DNA from: Adiantum capillus-veneris
Taxonomy: Eukaryota; Streptophyta; Polypodiopsida; Polypodiales; Pteridaceae
Assembly: GCA_014529385.2 (NCBI GenBank)
Contig: CM043958.1
Location: 118,163,018 to 118,227,017 of the forward strand
DNA: 64,000 bases
Reading direction: 5' to 3'
Shown here: positions 21,021 to 31,517 of the stretch, one piece after another
Layout: each line of letters begins with the position of its first letter
Position numbering within the stretch: position 1 is the stretch's first letter
The notes under the pieces: generated by a model
The model's input: the letters and a program-made list of their open reading frames with translations, nothing else
Told to the model about the DNA's origin: nothing
The model's database searches: none
Translations under genes and position numbers: made by a program

Positions 21021-23312
21021 ATACTAGGTATAAAGGTGGATTTGATTCACCACATCCTCCCTGTGGCTTGGTCTAACACTAGCTAAACCTTAGAACTGAT
21101 TCACTATATGCTATATCTGGAGAATAAATGGCCTTCTTTCTTCATCTCTCTCTGTATATCTCTCTCTCTCTTTCCTTCTCTTTCTCTATATATTACAAGC
21201 CTGAGGTTTGAAAATACCAGGTTATGACCCTATGGCCCGACAGGGCTTCCCTCTTTCAAAGATTAAAAATAACTTTAATATCTTCATGAGGATCTAGGTC
21301 GGGAAATTTTTTGTGTAATACCATATGTCTGAGTAATGGCTGGACTTTGTTCGTATGTTTTACTGTTTGTGGTTAATGAAAGGGATGATCGGGTCCTTGC
21401 CGATGAGTGATATGTGGTAGTATATGCTATCTTATTCTGGCCCTAGTTGTGTTGCCGACTGGTTTGTCTTTCTTTCTATATTGTTTTACAAAGTCTTAAG
21501 CTTCTGTTTTGGGCTGTAACACGGCTCATTCTATACATTATGGAGTATGGTTTGAGGAATAGTGTAGTCTTGGGCTATGGAACTGATCTTCTCTCTCAGT
21601 TTGAGGGGCTAGGGTTGATCTACCTTGACTCTTGGCATTATCTTGTAGTGGTGTGTTGGAAGGGATGGAATGGCCATGTGTCTAATCATTGGTTGGACTA
21701 TGATTGGATGTTCTATTGTGTGTTTAATGAAACAGATGATCAGGTTTTGGCTGATGTTTGATATAAGGTAAGGTTTGATATCCTTTGCTCGTCCCGACTG
21801 GTTTGCTGGTCAATGCACTATTATCGACTGGTTTGCTGGTCAATTCACTTCTGCCGAATATGGTAAAGTTGGGATGCTTACCCTTGATTATTACGTTTGT
21901 CTTACAACTGATTGATGGATAGGATGGACTGGCCTTCCGAGTTGCTTTTGGCTGAAGCATATTTTGATGATCAATTTGGTTTGGGAATGGAACTATTGAA
22001 AGGATGCATTATGCAGTAAACTACTCTTAGGATGTATCCTTGCTACTGGGGTGTTCTATGCTGGCCGTAGCAGTTGCCAAATGGGCCTTTCACTAAACAA
22101 AGGTTGTGTGGGTTCGGATGTTTCGTTATGTTGTGATAATGGGATAGGTGATTGGCTCATTACTGTTCTTTGATATAGGGTAGGATAAGCTATCCTCAGC
22201 TGGCCCTAGCCTTTGCCGACTGGGTTTTGTGTTTTTACCAACTAGTAATTGGGTGACCGTCCTTTATCACATTAGATGAAGTTTTGGCCAAATGGATGGC
22301 ATGATCGAAATACTGTATGGTCTGCCCTCGACTAGCTCTTATTGTAATGGATGGTTGTAGCAATAAATTTTCACTAACTGTGGGTTATTTCTGTGCTGGG
22401 AATTATACCAACAACAGATTGTTGACACATCATGGATAGATCTAAAGGTTTGGTTGGGGTTTTCGACCAGAATACTATGGTTGTAATGGCCCTTTGTTCG
22501 GCTTGAGAGTATTGGTTGAAGCTTGGGCGTATAAGGCTTACACTATTCTTTGGAAGCTGACATACATGGTTCGATGGTTGACATAATGTGACTTGTAACT
22601 GGCAGGCGGTTGTGTTTTTGTAAAAGGTTTTTCTGATGACTGTCAGCATATCCTGGTTGGTTTCAAAGGGAATATGACTTTGAGATTGCTTAAACTCATG
22701 AAAATCTGCTTTTTAGAGGAATTTCTTAATAGTTAAATTAATTTCAAAACGAACATCCTGTTCTCTCCTATAATTAAGTTTGTCAGAATGAACCATATCA
22801 TGGCTTGAATTCACAATTGATGTAACAAGAAGTAGGTCTTGGCTTGTTAAAACTTCACTTTAAATTAAAGTTAGACTTGAATTAAAACTATATGGTTTTT
22901 TCAAGAAAGTTCATATTTTGTTAGAAACATACAAAATTCTGGCATATGGAAAACACAAAATTACATCTCACTTTGATTATTAGCAACATGATTTTTTCTT
23001 TTTTGGTACCTTGGTGACATGGATGACAAATGGTTCACCCTAGTTACCTGCAATACTGTTTGGAAGCTAACCAAACGTTTGTTTTCTTATTGTGGATGCA
23101 GGTAAGGGTGTCCTCTCCTTGGCTACTGATTAAAAACATGAATGTACTTGTAACTAATGGACTAAAACAGGACCATCTCACCCTTTATTGGCCTATAACT
23201 AAGATGTATCTGCTTTGGATATACTGTCGAAAGAAATACATGATTTTGTACTATATCTGTAGGCCAAGGTCTTTGTAGAATATCTCATGTGTTATGTATA
23301 TTGTTAATAGTT

Positions 23313-23318
<6 letters not shown>
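21021..23318 (+). repeat. Right long direct repeat (2.3 kb)
   Basis: Colinear with 14541-17438 except for the missing 595 bases; the deletion joins CCATATG to TCTGAGTAATGG at about 21328. Many differences between copies are transitions. Its end abuts a long CT microsatellite. Confidence 0.9.

Positions 23319-23375
<57 letters not shown>
23319..23375. repeat. (CT)n microsatellite
   Basis: About 28 perfect CT units directly after the right long repeat. Confidence 0.95.
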
Positions 23376-23377
<2 letters not shown>

Positions 23378-24990
23378 GCGCGTGCCGTGTATTCTCCCCA
23401 TTGCTCTATGCTTCGACATCGTCGACTTTGATGTTATCATAACCATGAATAAAACATATGAGGCTCTGGAAGATGGTTGTTGACTCCACCTCCAGAACCT
23501 CTTATAGTAAAAGGAAAAGTTTACGATATATATTGAGTCCGAATAAATAATTTACAAATAAGCTCTTTTCTTGATCATAGAAAAAGATGCTGCATGAATC
23601 ATAGTTTTGTACTTGACTGGTTTTGATGGCCCATATGTACTAAAGCATGCAAATGGACTTTTTTGTGTCCTATTTGGGTGATTCTGGGGTATCTGAACCG
23701 TATTGGAAGCATATAACTGTTGGCTATGCACTATCACCGATTGAGAAGCATTAATCTTTTTACGCTAATCTTCCACATAGAGTTGCCAGCTGCTTACAAA
23801 GAAGCCATCATGTTTGTGAGCTGATGTCCATTGATTTTGCATAAACAATAAGAGGTTTAAATGCTTGACACTCAAAAAATAAGTGTTTTGTGTGCTCTTA
23901 CCTGAGTTCGTGCTTTGCTTTCTATTCCTTAGCACTGGTACATCTTCAAGACATTTACAAACAGAGGAATTTTTTGAAGATTGTCCTTTGAGTCTTGCTT
24001 ATACCTCACAATGTATAGATGTTATTGCTAAGTTGCATGATAGGTCTATGATGTGTGTGAGCCAAGTTCTTTAGAATCACTTTTGTTTCTTTTCATTGTG
24101 TGAAAGTCTTTATGCTGTGATGAAAAAACCTGCTTTGACTTTTGCATGGTTTCTCTATTGAGCACATAGAAGGAACTTTAAAAACTTTGAGGAGGCTAAT
24201 AAATATGCATGGCCTTGGCCTTAAGAGTTGTCTTGGGTGAGAACTTTGCATACCATTTTGGCTTGTTAAAACAAGCCTTAGGAAGAAGCATGAAAGGTAG
24301 TGCATTTTTAGCATTGGACCTGTATCCCTCTAGTGGGCCTTCAAATCACTTGAAGACTAAAGGAAATCATTTCATTTCTGGAAGTGTGCGACCTTCACTT
24401 TTAGAGCTACCTTGCTTTTTAATTCCCTCTTTTAAGTTTTGTCATCATTTTTCTTTTTTTTAAAATTGAAAATCGTGCCCTCCCACCCTAGCCTTGTTGA
24501 GCGCTCAAGCTTCCCATTGATGTCCTGCATTTTTTCTATCTGCCTTACCTTCTCTTGTGTCCTTGCCGTTGCGCCTCCTTTCACCGTCTCACACCAACAA
24601 CAACAATTTGGCAGGATTGTGGGAGTGCATGTGGGACAATAGACAACCAAGGAGAGTGTACCATGTGTTAGTGGCTAGTTGCGTAACCATTTTGATATTG
24701 TTGTGCAGATGGAACATTCCGAGGAAGCTTTAGGCTCACAAGGAGTGGCTCAGATCAAGGAAAAATGCGAGTTTTGTTGCCGTTCATAGGATTAAAAAAC
24801 ATGATTCACTTTTTTATTGTTATCTTTGTGGTGTTCACGAAACAAAAGTGGAATGCCAGCAAAGGAATTAATTGACTTCGCAACGAGTCTAGAAACAAAA
24901 ATATTGCATGTCTTGGACATGCCATTAGTTACATACCCATCAATCAATATGTGGCCTTCTTAAATGGAAGTTTTCGTGTGGATCAAGATC
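23376..24990. other. Mostly non-coding, no gene established
   Basis: No long frame. One possible remnant lies at 23940-24074: an acceptor-like TATTCCTTAG is followed by about 45 codons (HLQTEEFFEDCPLSLAYTSQ) ending in a stop. Another short frame at 24288-24463 reads MKGSAFLALDLYPSSGPSNH. Neither is recognisable, and they could be exons of a dead gene or chance. Confidence 0.3.
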
Positions 24991-24994
24991 TAGC

Positions 24995-25455
24995 TTGATC
25001 CATTTGAGGGTTTCTGCAGATATTCATGGCGGTCGTATTCAGATTGTGGATTTCAGCTCGGACAAGACAAAGGATGACTTGAAGAATGCTTTGTTGAGCA
25101 CTGTGAAGCCACACATTGTGGAGAAATATCATGATGGTTCGATTTTTGAGTCTGCAATGAACGCTTCTATTCTATTTTTCCCATCCAATACTATTGTGTA
25201 TGGGCGATTTGATTTTGATGTGCCATATTGGACAACTCGCTCAACTCGTGCTTGCAGCTGTCGATGGATGAAAAAGGCGTGTTTGTAGTTTTTTGTCAGT
25301 CAGATAATTATGGCATGGTTTGTGATATCATTTTTGCAGCAAGATGGCATGAAGACCACCTAAACATAGTTGTCTATAAGACACCAACCTGCAAGAAAGA
25401 AAGTAGGAATGTACACACAATGTTGGTGTTTGCAATGAGGAAAGAGCACACTTAG
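24995..25455 (+). pseudogene. Unrecognised frame with one frameshift
   Basis: Two overlapping frames (24995-25288 and 25228-25455) join by one frame change near 25230 into about 150 codons. They read ADIHGGRIQIVDFSSDKTKD, then VEKYHDGSIFESAMNASILF, then GVFVVFCQSDNYGMVCDIIF, then a basic end. The composition is protein-like with no low complexity. I recognise no family. It lies about 150 bases before the possible 5' end of element C2 and could be a captured or processed host sequence. Confidence 0.35.
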
Positions 25456-25734
25456 ACATCATAGACCATTGACATACCATCGGATGACGCCTGGTTTGAT
25501 TCACTAGAGGAGGATGATTGGACAAAAGAGGAGGATGGGCATCGAGGCGAAGGAGCCCAATCACACCTATCCGAATGGGCCAACAAAACCACTTTTTTCT
25601 CACTTATTTATTTTCCGCCTAAGCTAGCATTGTAAATCTTGAACTCAAAAGAGTTTGATTATTTCCAAAAGAGCCCATCACATTTTGGAGATACTTATCC
25701 CTTTCTAGCCAAAAAGATCCAATTTTTCCATCTT

Positions 25735-25750
25735 AGGTATATAAGCCAAA
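25735..25750 (+). promoter_or_regulatory. Possible TATA box upstream of C2
   Basis: CTTAGGTATATAAGCC lies about 1.3 kb before the gag-like frame, where an LTR promoter would be. The evidence is a short motif only. Confidence 0.35.
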
Positions 25751-26088
25751 ATTTGTAATTATTAAGGAGCTATTTTTACTTTGGAGCTTACGTAGTGAAG
25801 AGTACGTCTACACTTGCAAGCTCACTACTCCTTGTATGGGTAAGCTTTGCTAATGAAACTTCATGTGTTGCTTCCTCATGCTCTTGGCATCATTTATATG
25901 AATGTGCTATGATTGAGTGTGTGTGCACGACGCAATGAGCGGTTTTAGCTCTAGGTCGCCTAGTGTGTTTAAGTGCTTGTTTTGTGTTGTTAATGGTGTT
26001 TTTAGTGAAACTAAGCATGGATAGAGGTAAGTAGGACTTAGGAGGAGACAAACGACCCCTCATTCATCATTTTTGGTGAAGTTGAGAG

Positions 26089-26113
26089 GTGGCACCAATT
26101 GCAGTTGCTCACC
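26089..26113. repeat. C2 leader repeat site A, weak
   Basis: GTGGCACCAATTGCAGTTGC then TCACC aligns with site B but has lost most of the symmetry. It also loosely resembles a tRNA-Asp primer site (TGGC-CC--TTGC-G), so it could be a decayed primer site instead. Confidence 0.35.
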
Positions 26114-26155
26114 TACCCGACTATGAGGAAGTGACCAGGTGCAAATCAAACCTCA

Positions 26156-26185
26156 GTGGCAGCTATTGTGGTTGCTTCCACCTTT
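26156..26185. repeat. C2 leader repeat site B
   Basis: GTGGCAGCTATTGTGGTTGC is a diverged copy of the perfect palindrome at 26717, matching 12 of 16 core bases. Confidence 0.55.
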
Positions 26186-26438
26186 CATATTTTTCCATCC
26201 AAGGCATACCATCAGGATCTTGAGACTCTATACTTGCCAATTTCACCTTCCACAAGTAAAAAAGGTTCAAAAGTTGGATAAAAACCAGTCAAAATTGCCT
26301 AACTGACCAGGCGTGGAGAGTTAACTTGCCTTTTGACAGGACAAAACCCCAAAATTGCAAGTGGCACATAGGTGCAAAAGACTACACAAGTCATAGGGAA
26401 ACTACTAGAAGTGTCAGAAGTCCAAAATTCCACAAAAG

Positions 26439-26462
26439 CTAGCTACAGTGGTAGTTTCCATC
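26439..26462. repeat. C2 leader repeat site C
   Basis: CTAGCTACAGTGGTAGTTTC matches 13 of 16 bases of the palindrome core AGCTACCATGGTAGCT. Confidence 0.6.
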
Positions 26463-26716
26463 TGTGCCAAACTGGGACTAGCTTGGTGTCATGTGATTCC
26501 TAGCAGTGCAAGGATCTCAACTATACATTCCTTGACTTATTTGGACCAGTAAAATCCCCTCAAATCACATAAAAACTAAAGTTCCAAGGACAACTTTTGA
26601 TAATTGACATAATAGGCATCAAAAAGAATTAAAACACTTCAATCAAGGTGTCAAAAGACCCACCAAGCAAAGACCAACTAGCAAAAAGTGACCAGACTCA
26701 AAAAGCTCACTAGTGA

Positions 26717-26734
26717 CAGCTACCATGGTAGCTG
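26717..26734. repeat. C2 leader palindrome D, perfect 18-base
   Basis: CAGCTACCATGGTAGCTG is identical to its reverse complement. It plays the same positional role as the palindromes in the C1 leader but has a different sequence. Confidence 0.85.
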
Positions 26735-27088
26735 CAATCTGGTTCAGCTGGGAAATTTGACCCCACTAGCTTGTAGGCCATCCTACCAAGATTCTATAAC
26801 TACCTTGGTTGAATCAGAAAAACTCCAGAATCACCCTCAAAGAGCTCATTAAATACTAGGCTTTGAATTGTCAAATTCTCGACCTAGATTTCAGAAATTT
26901 TGTAAATTTTGAATTCCATTAAAGATTTTTGAGGGAATTTGGACTAATCACTCAACGGGCCAAGAGGCAAAGTGCTTGATCTTGTGTATACATGTATATA
27001 GGGTATCAAAATCAAAAGCGGTATAAGGAATTGGCTAACCTCACAGGTAGGAAGTTGGGGTTTTGCAAAAGTATATCTATCTTTTTCC

Positions 27089-27963
27089 ATGTATTTAAGA
27101 TTGAGCAAGCATCTTCTAAGAGATGATAGAGTAACGCTGGACCAAGGAAGTATAATGTCAATAGAAGAGAGTGTAAACCAAGCCAAGATAGATCCCTTAG
27201 CTTCAATCATAGAAGAGGGCAATGATACTAACACCTCTTTCAACAAATCATATCAGTGGATGGCTAACCACTAGGAGGCTTTCAACAGCAAGGGACTATG
27301 GGGGGTAGCACCTCCCAAAAACCTTAAAACACACCAATATACACAAAAATTTTCCTAAACAAAACAAACGCCCATGGAGTCCTAGTGTATGTGGATGTTC
27401 GAGGAGATCAATCCATCTATATCGAAGAACGGCCAGCTAGAGGATTAGCAGTAATCCTAGTAAACGATGATGGTGATAGGTTCCATGATGAAGAGGAAGA
27501 CCACTACATGATTGTCAAAGACCCAAAAAACTACAATCGGTATGAATACAACATAGCAAAAGGGAAGATGGTTATGGAGATCCAAGAACTACCTCCTAAG
27601 ATTAATCTTCCTAGAGCCTTCTACATTCATGACAAGAGAGAATTGAGAGTGGCTACAATTCACAAAAATATTGGAATTTACAAGCATGGGGATGGGAGAG
27701 TCATCTCTTACTACCGTTGCATGGAACCCATGTGAATGAATTAAGCAAAGACAAATTTATGTACTTGTTTTCATATGATTTTGCAATTGGAATCCATACA
27801 ATTTTTGTCCATAAGTACGGATGAGAATACGAGCCAATTCACCCAAAAGATGTAGGGAGAGTGATAATGCCATAGTTGTTGGCACGGGCTTTTGAAGAGA
27901 AGTAAAAAGCCCATAGAAATTCTTAGTAAATCTACAAATCCCTTCTTAGATGATTATGACACC
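27089..27963 (+). pseudogene. C2 gag N-terminal extension domain
   Basis: It aligns along its length with the 305-residue domain of C1: start MYLRLSKHLLRD against MNLRSGRHIFRD, then DQGSIMSIEESVNQAKIDPL, the core NDDGDRFHDEEEDHYMIV and YNRYEYNIAKGKMVMEIQE, then NELSKDKFMYLFSYDFAIG, and finally SKSTNPFLDDYDT. Identity is roughly one half by eye. Frame changes near 27280-27360 and 27735 and several stops break it. It is useful because it shows which residues of the unknown domain are conserved. No gag core follows: the match ends near 27963. Confidence 0.75.
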
Positions 27964-27965
27964 AA

Positions 27966-28315
27966 TCAGTATATCATCTCAGCATATTTTGCGATCACTC
28001 ATCCTCTCTCATTCTTTGTTTTAAAAAAAAGAAAAAAATAGCCAAAGGGTAAGTGAGGGACAAATATTCCTTACCTTTATAGCGTTTCAAAATAGGGAGT
28101 AGAAGATCACCATTGACCCTTACTGTAATGCTTTGAGCAGATCACCACAAAATTCGAGATGCATTGAGCTATAAAGTGTGAGCTATAAGGTCCATTGTGT
28201 TGTGCCTTGCAAAATCCAGGCCGAAATGCGTCTGTTCAAAATTTCATAGGGTTGCAATAAGCCTGAGCAAAATACAACTATATAAGCAAGCGATCATACA
28301 ATGCTAGCGGTATAA
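27966..28315. other. No gene seen
   Basis: A/T-rich sequence with an A-rich tract near 28021. No repeat or frame I can support. Confidence 0.4.
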
Positions 28316-28605
28316 TGGGGGCAAGTATCCAAGGCATGCAATAGGAAATATGAAGGACCCAAGGACATAACAGTAAAAATGCAAGGCACACAAACTTCAA
28401 GTGAGTAGCAGAGTCCAGCAAGACTTACCATAGGGAAGTCAAACCTGTCACCATATCAAATGGGGGCAAGTATCCAAGGCATGCAATAAGAAATTTGAAG
28501 CACCCAAGGACATAACAGTATAAATGCAAGGCACGCAAACTTCAAGTGAGTAGAAGAGTCCAACAAGACTTACCATATGGAAGTGAAACTTCTCAACAAA
28601 TCAAA
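28316..28605. repeat. Tandem duplication, period 145
   Basis: Two units starting GGGGGCAAGTATCCAAGGCA (GCAAG at 28321 and 28466), both ending near CTTACCATANGGAAGT. About 90% alike. Confidence 0.9.
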
Positions 28606-28906
28606 TGGGCCAAAGGTCATTCACGTGTTCTGTGGATGATATGATGATCTAGAAACACCCAATAGAGGGGCTTATAAGAGTATAATCACAAAGGTATAGA
28701 CTTGCTTGGAGAGGGGAGAGACAATCGATGCACTATAGGTCACCACTCAAAACAATATCGATGAAGGAAAAATAATGAGTAAGGGCAATAGATGGTCACT
28801 GTGTTGGTAGTGCAACCATGCATATAAAAGGGGAGTATCCCACCATTTTCTAATGGGAAGAAAATGTTTCCCAAGACACCAAACCCCAAGTGGAGGACAA
28901 CAAAAA

Positions 28907-29262
28907 GATGTACTTAAATGAATGTAGGATAAGCCCAAATTCACCCTTCAAGGAAAGTGCAAGGTATAGACTTATGGTAGTTATCCATGAGATAATATAA
29001 TTATTAGTCCATCATGCATAGTATCGACCAACTATTATAACATGCCATTGACTTTGTCAATGCCAAGTACTAGGCATCGAACAAGATGTACTTAGATGAA
29101 TCCAGGATAAGCCCAGATTCACCCTTCAAGGAGAGTACAATGTATAGACCCATGGTAGTTATCCACAAGATAATATAACCATCAGTCCATATGCATATTA
29201 TTAACCAACTATTACGACATACCATTGATTTTATCAGTGCCAAGTACCAGGCATTGAACAAG
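28907..29262. repeat. Tandem duplication, period 178
   Basis: Units start GATGTACTTANATGAAT at 28907 and 29085 and share GGATAAGCCC, CACCCTTCAAGGA and CCAAGTACNAGGCAT. Confidence 0.9.
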
Positions 29263-29451
29263 TTACCACCCTCAAGTTCCATACATATACTTAGAATGAA
29301 CATTCATGCCAGTGATCCTATACATTAGGATATATGAAAGACTAGGGATGAAATAGGTATTCATCATTAAAGGTAGATGGAAACTACCTTTAACCTTTTG
29401 AAGAAAAGATAGAATTATCGCTTGCGTCCATATAAACAAGATAATAGATTT

Positions 29452-29757
29452 TGTTAGCCTTGGATATGTGTTACATGTGTCAAAGAACTTATCAATTGTT
29501 ATACACGTCTTGTTTATGATTAGGCCGGCGTGTTACCATATACATGTGGTAGTGATGTGTGTGAATACACTAGGACTGCCGGGGTATTTTTTCCCTCTTT
29601 AGGAGGTTTTTTTCCTCGTGCATTATATATACGCCCATCACTCTAGGGCTATCTATCTTTTCATTGCACACTAAGTAAAACACTCTCTATTGTGTGCCTT
29701 GAGATTCCTTCGTCTTTTCCAAGCTCTGTGTGTTTTCCTGCAACCCTAATTCTAGCA
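29452..29757 (+). repeat. Copia 5' LTR
   Basis: It starts TGTTAGCC and ends AGCA two bases before the primer site, about 306 bases, a normal short Copia LTR. No second copy is in the window, so the start is inferred from the TG and the expected length. Confidence 0.65.
29621..29631 (+). promoter_or_regulatory. Copia LTR TATA box
   Basis: CATTATATATA lies about 130 bases before the LTR end, the usual place for the start of U5/R transcription. Confidence 0.5.
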
Positions 29758-29759
29758 AT

Positions 29760-29774
29760 TGGTATCAGAGCAGG
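29760..29774 (+). promoter_or_regulatory. Copia primer binding site (initiator Met tRNA)
   Basis: TGGTATCAGAGCAGG is the classical plant Copia primer site, complementary to the 3' end of initiator tRNA-Met. Confidence 0.92.
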
Positions 29775-30083
29775 TTGCGTCCTCCCGGGCTTAATCTCCA
29801 GGAGCTCCAGCACGCACCTACTCATTTTCTCTGATTTCAGTGAGCTTTGGAAAGCATTCATAGGTCTGCTCAGATTTTAGATTTGGGCTCATGTAGGCCT
29901 CCGTTTCCACTACAACTAGGTTTGCACAGACAATTTCAACATATTGTGCAGAATTTGTCAGTGCCAAATACTGCATAACAAGTACCATATAGTCTACTGC
30001 GGGTTGTGCTATATAGCACGTGCTGGTCTCATTCAGTTTCTCCTCATTTTGGGTAGTTTTCACATCAGTTGCATGCATTTTCC

Positions 30084-30773
30084 ATGGCTGACAACAACAA
30101 AGATGTGTTCAAGATGTTTGCTTCTGATGACAGATTGGATGGGGACAATTACCCTATGTGGGCTTACACGATGCAACATGTTCTTGTGTCAAAGGGCGTC
30201 TAGAATATTGTGCAGGGCATTGATGTATGTCCTGGTTCTGAGGATGTAGGCGATCTTGAGGATGTGGCAAGTCTTGCTGCAAGGATTGCTGCTATTAGAG
30301 TTGTTTTTCCTACAACAGAACAAGCTCGTTGGGATGTAAAGGATGCGCAGGCTCACGCATTGATCATGTTGTTTGTGAAGCGCACCATTACTCCTCACAT
30401 TTGTTCAACGAAATCTGCAAAACAACCTTGGGATATTCTGGCTGGTCTTTATGCAAGCCACAATGAGGTAAAAATTGCATTGCTGCATAAAGAGCTGGAG
30501 TCAAAGATTATGCATGGGGAAGATGATATGGACACTTTCCTTGCTGGTGTCAAGGATATCAATAAGCAAATTATTTTTGTAGGTGAAGTCATTTCAAACA
30601 GTTCCCTTGTGTAGACTATTCTTGATGCCTTACCAGATTCTTACCAGACTTTTGCTAGTACTTGGAGACTTATGGCCCAAGGAAATCCTGGAGTTGTCAA
30701 GTTTGATGCATTGTGCACATTGTTGTTGCAAGAGTCACTTTCCAAAAAAAAGGGACTAGACAGCGTGTAGTTG
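30084..30773 (+). pseudogene. Copia gag
   Basis: The frame starts MADNNKDVFKMF, then LDGDNYPMWAYTMQHVL, the LTR-Copia gag N-terminus, then KQPWDILAGLYASHNEVKIA and MDTFLAGVKDINKQI, the usual gag helices. Two stops lie in frame: TAG at 30201-30203, where Trp (TGG) is expected (KGVW-NIVQGI), and TAG at 30612-30614, where Gln is expected (SLV-TILDALPDS). A frame change in the A-run near 30750 leads to the zinc-knuckle piece. It forms the particle shell in intact relatives. Confidence 0.85.
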
Positions 30774-30789
30774 AACATGCTTTTATTGC

Positions 30790-31482
30790 TTGTCAAAGAA
30801 AGGGTGTAACAGCATTGTAGCCACTTCTTATGGTTCTTATGTGAGTGGAAAATCACCTGTTCGTAATGCTTCTGTTGGTAGCAATTCATCTGCAAATTTT
30901 GGTGATAAGGGAAGAAAGAAGATGTGTTGCCATTATTGTAAAGCTAATGATCACTTGATCAAGCAGTGTCCTAAGTTGAAGACCAAAGAGGCTAAGAAGA
31001 AAGAAAGTGGTTCCACTACAAATGCAGCCATTGTCGAGTCTTCTGTGAAAGGAGACTGTGATGCTGATGTTGATGTAGAATGGGCTTTTAGTGCAGAGTG
31101 CACTTACAATTTTGTTGTCCATGATGCATGCATGTCAGCTGCTGCAGATTCGCATGTGTGGTATTTTGATAGTGGTGCTACAAAGCACATTACCTCACAT
31201 CATGAATTGTTCACATCTCTTGAGTTTGTCCCTCATGGGAATTAAATCACTTGTGCCAAAAATGCCTCTTATCCAGTTTAGGGAGTTGGAAAGATTGTGC
31301 TTACTGCTGCAAATGGCAGTTCTTTCACACTTGTTGATGCACTTTATGTACCTGGGATCAAGAAGAATCTTTTGTTTGTATCTGCACTTGCTAGACTTGT
31401 ACTTGTAGTCAAATTTGTGGATAATAGATGTACAATTCATGATCTCAGTTTTGGTGATCAAATTGTTGCATCTGGCCTTTTG
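30790..31482 (+). pseudogene. Copia zinc knuckle and aspartic protease
   Basis: The zinc knuckle CHYCKANDHLIKQC (CX2CX4HX4C) comes first, then the protease active site VWYFDSGATKHIT and, further on, ALYVPGIKKNLLFVSALAR, the typical Copia post-protease segment. TAA at 31243-31245 and a TAG near 31279 break the frame. The protease would process the gag-pol precursor. The active-site D-S-G-A is intact. Confidence 0.85.
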
Positions 31483-31517
31483 TGATGTTGGCTATATAAG
31501 CTCACTTTGTATGACAA

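Larger units (their letters stand above)
14541..23318 (+). mobile_element. RT gene flanked by long direct repeats
   Basis: Two direct repeats (14541-17438 and 21021-23318), about 90% alike by eye, enclose 3.6 kb that holds a broken reverse transcriptase gene in the same orientation. The repeats are not like Copia or Gypsy LTRs here: there is no tRNA primer site next to the left repeat and no gag, protease or integrase inside. Penelope-like elements are known to carry such long direct 'pseudo-LTRs', which makes this the leading reading. A duplication that happens to flank a non-mobile RVT-type gene is the alternative. Confidence 0.6.
25600..27965 (+). mobile_element. Remnant of Ty3/Gypsy family C, copy 2 (C2)
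   Basis: The plus strand carries a diverged copy of the C1 gag N-terminal domain (27089-27963). It is preceded by about 1 kb of leader with its own palindrome series and, before that, LTR-like sequence with a TATA box. Nothing of the gag core, pol or 3' LTR is seen downstream. The left end is approximate: no primer site or repeat partner fixes it. Confidence 0.55.

Noticed and set aside
14541-23318. Hammerhead ribozyme, known from the repeats of some Penelope-like elements
   Set aside because: CTGATGA occurs (for example near 16056 and 22633), but no paired GAAA core and stem follow, and the word is not conserved between the two repeats.
26089-26106. A tRNA-Asp type primer site for C2
   Set aside because: Only a loose match (TGGCACCAATTGCAG), and the site aligns better as a member of the leader repeat series.
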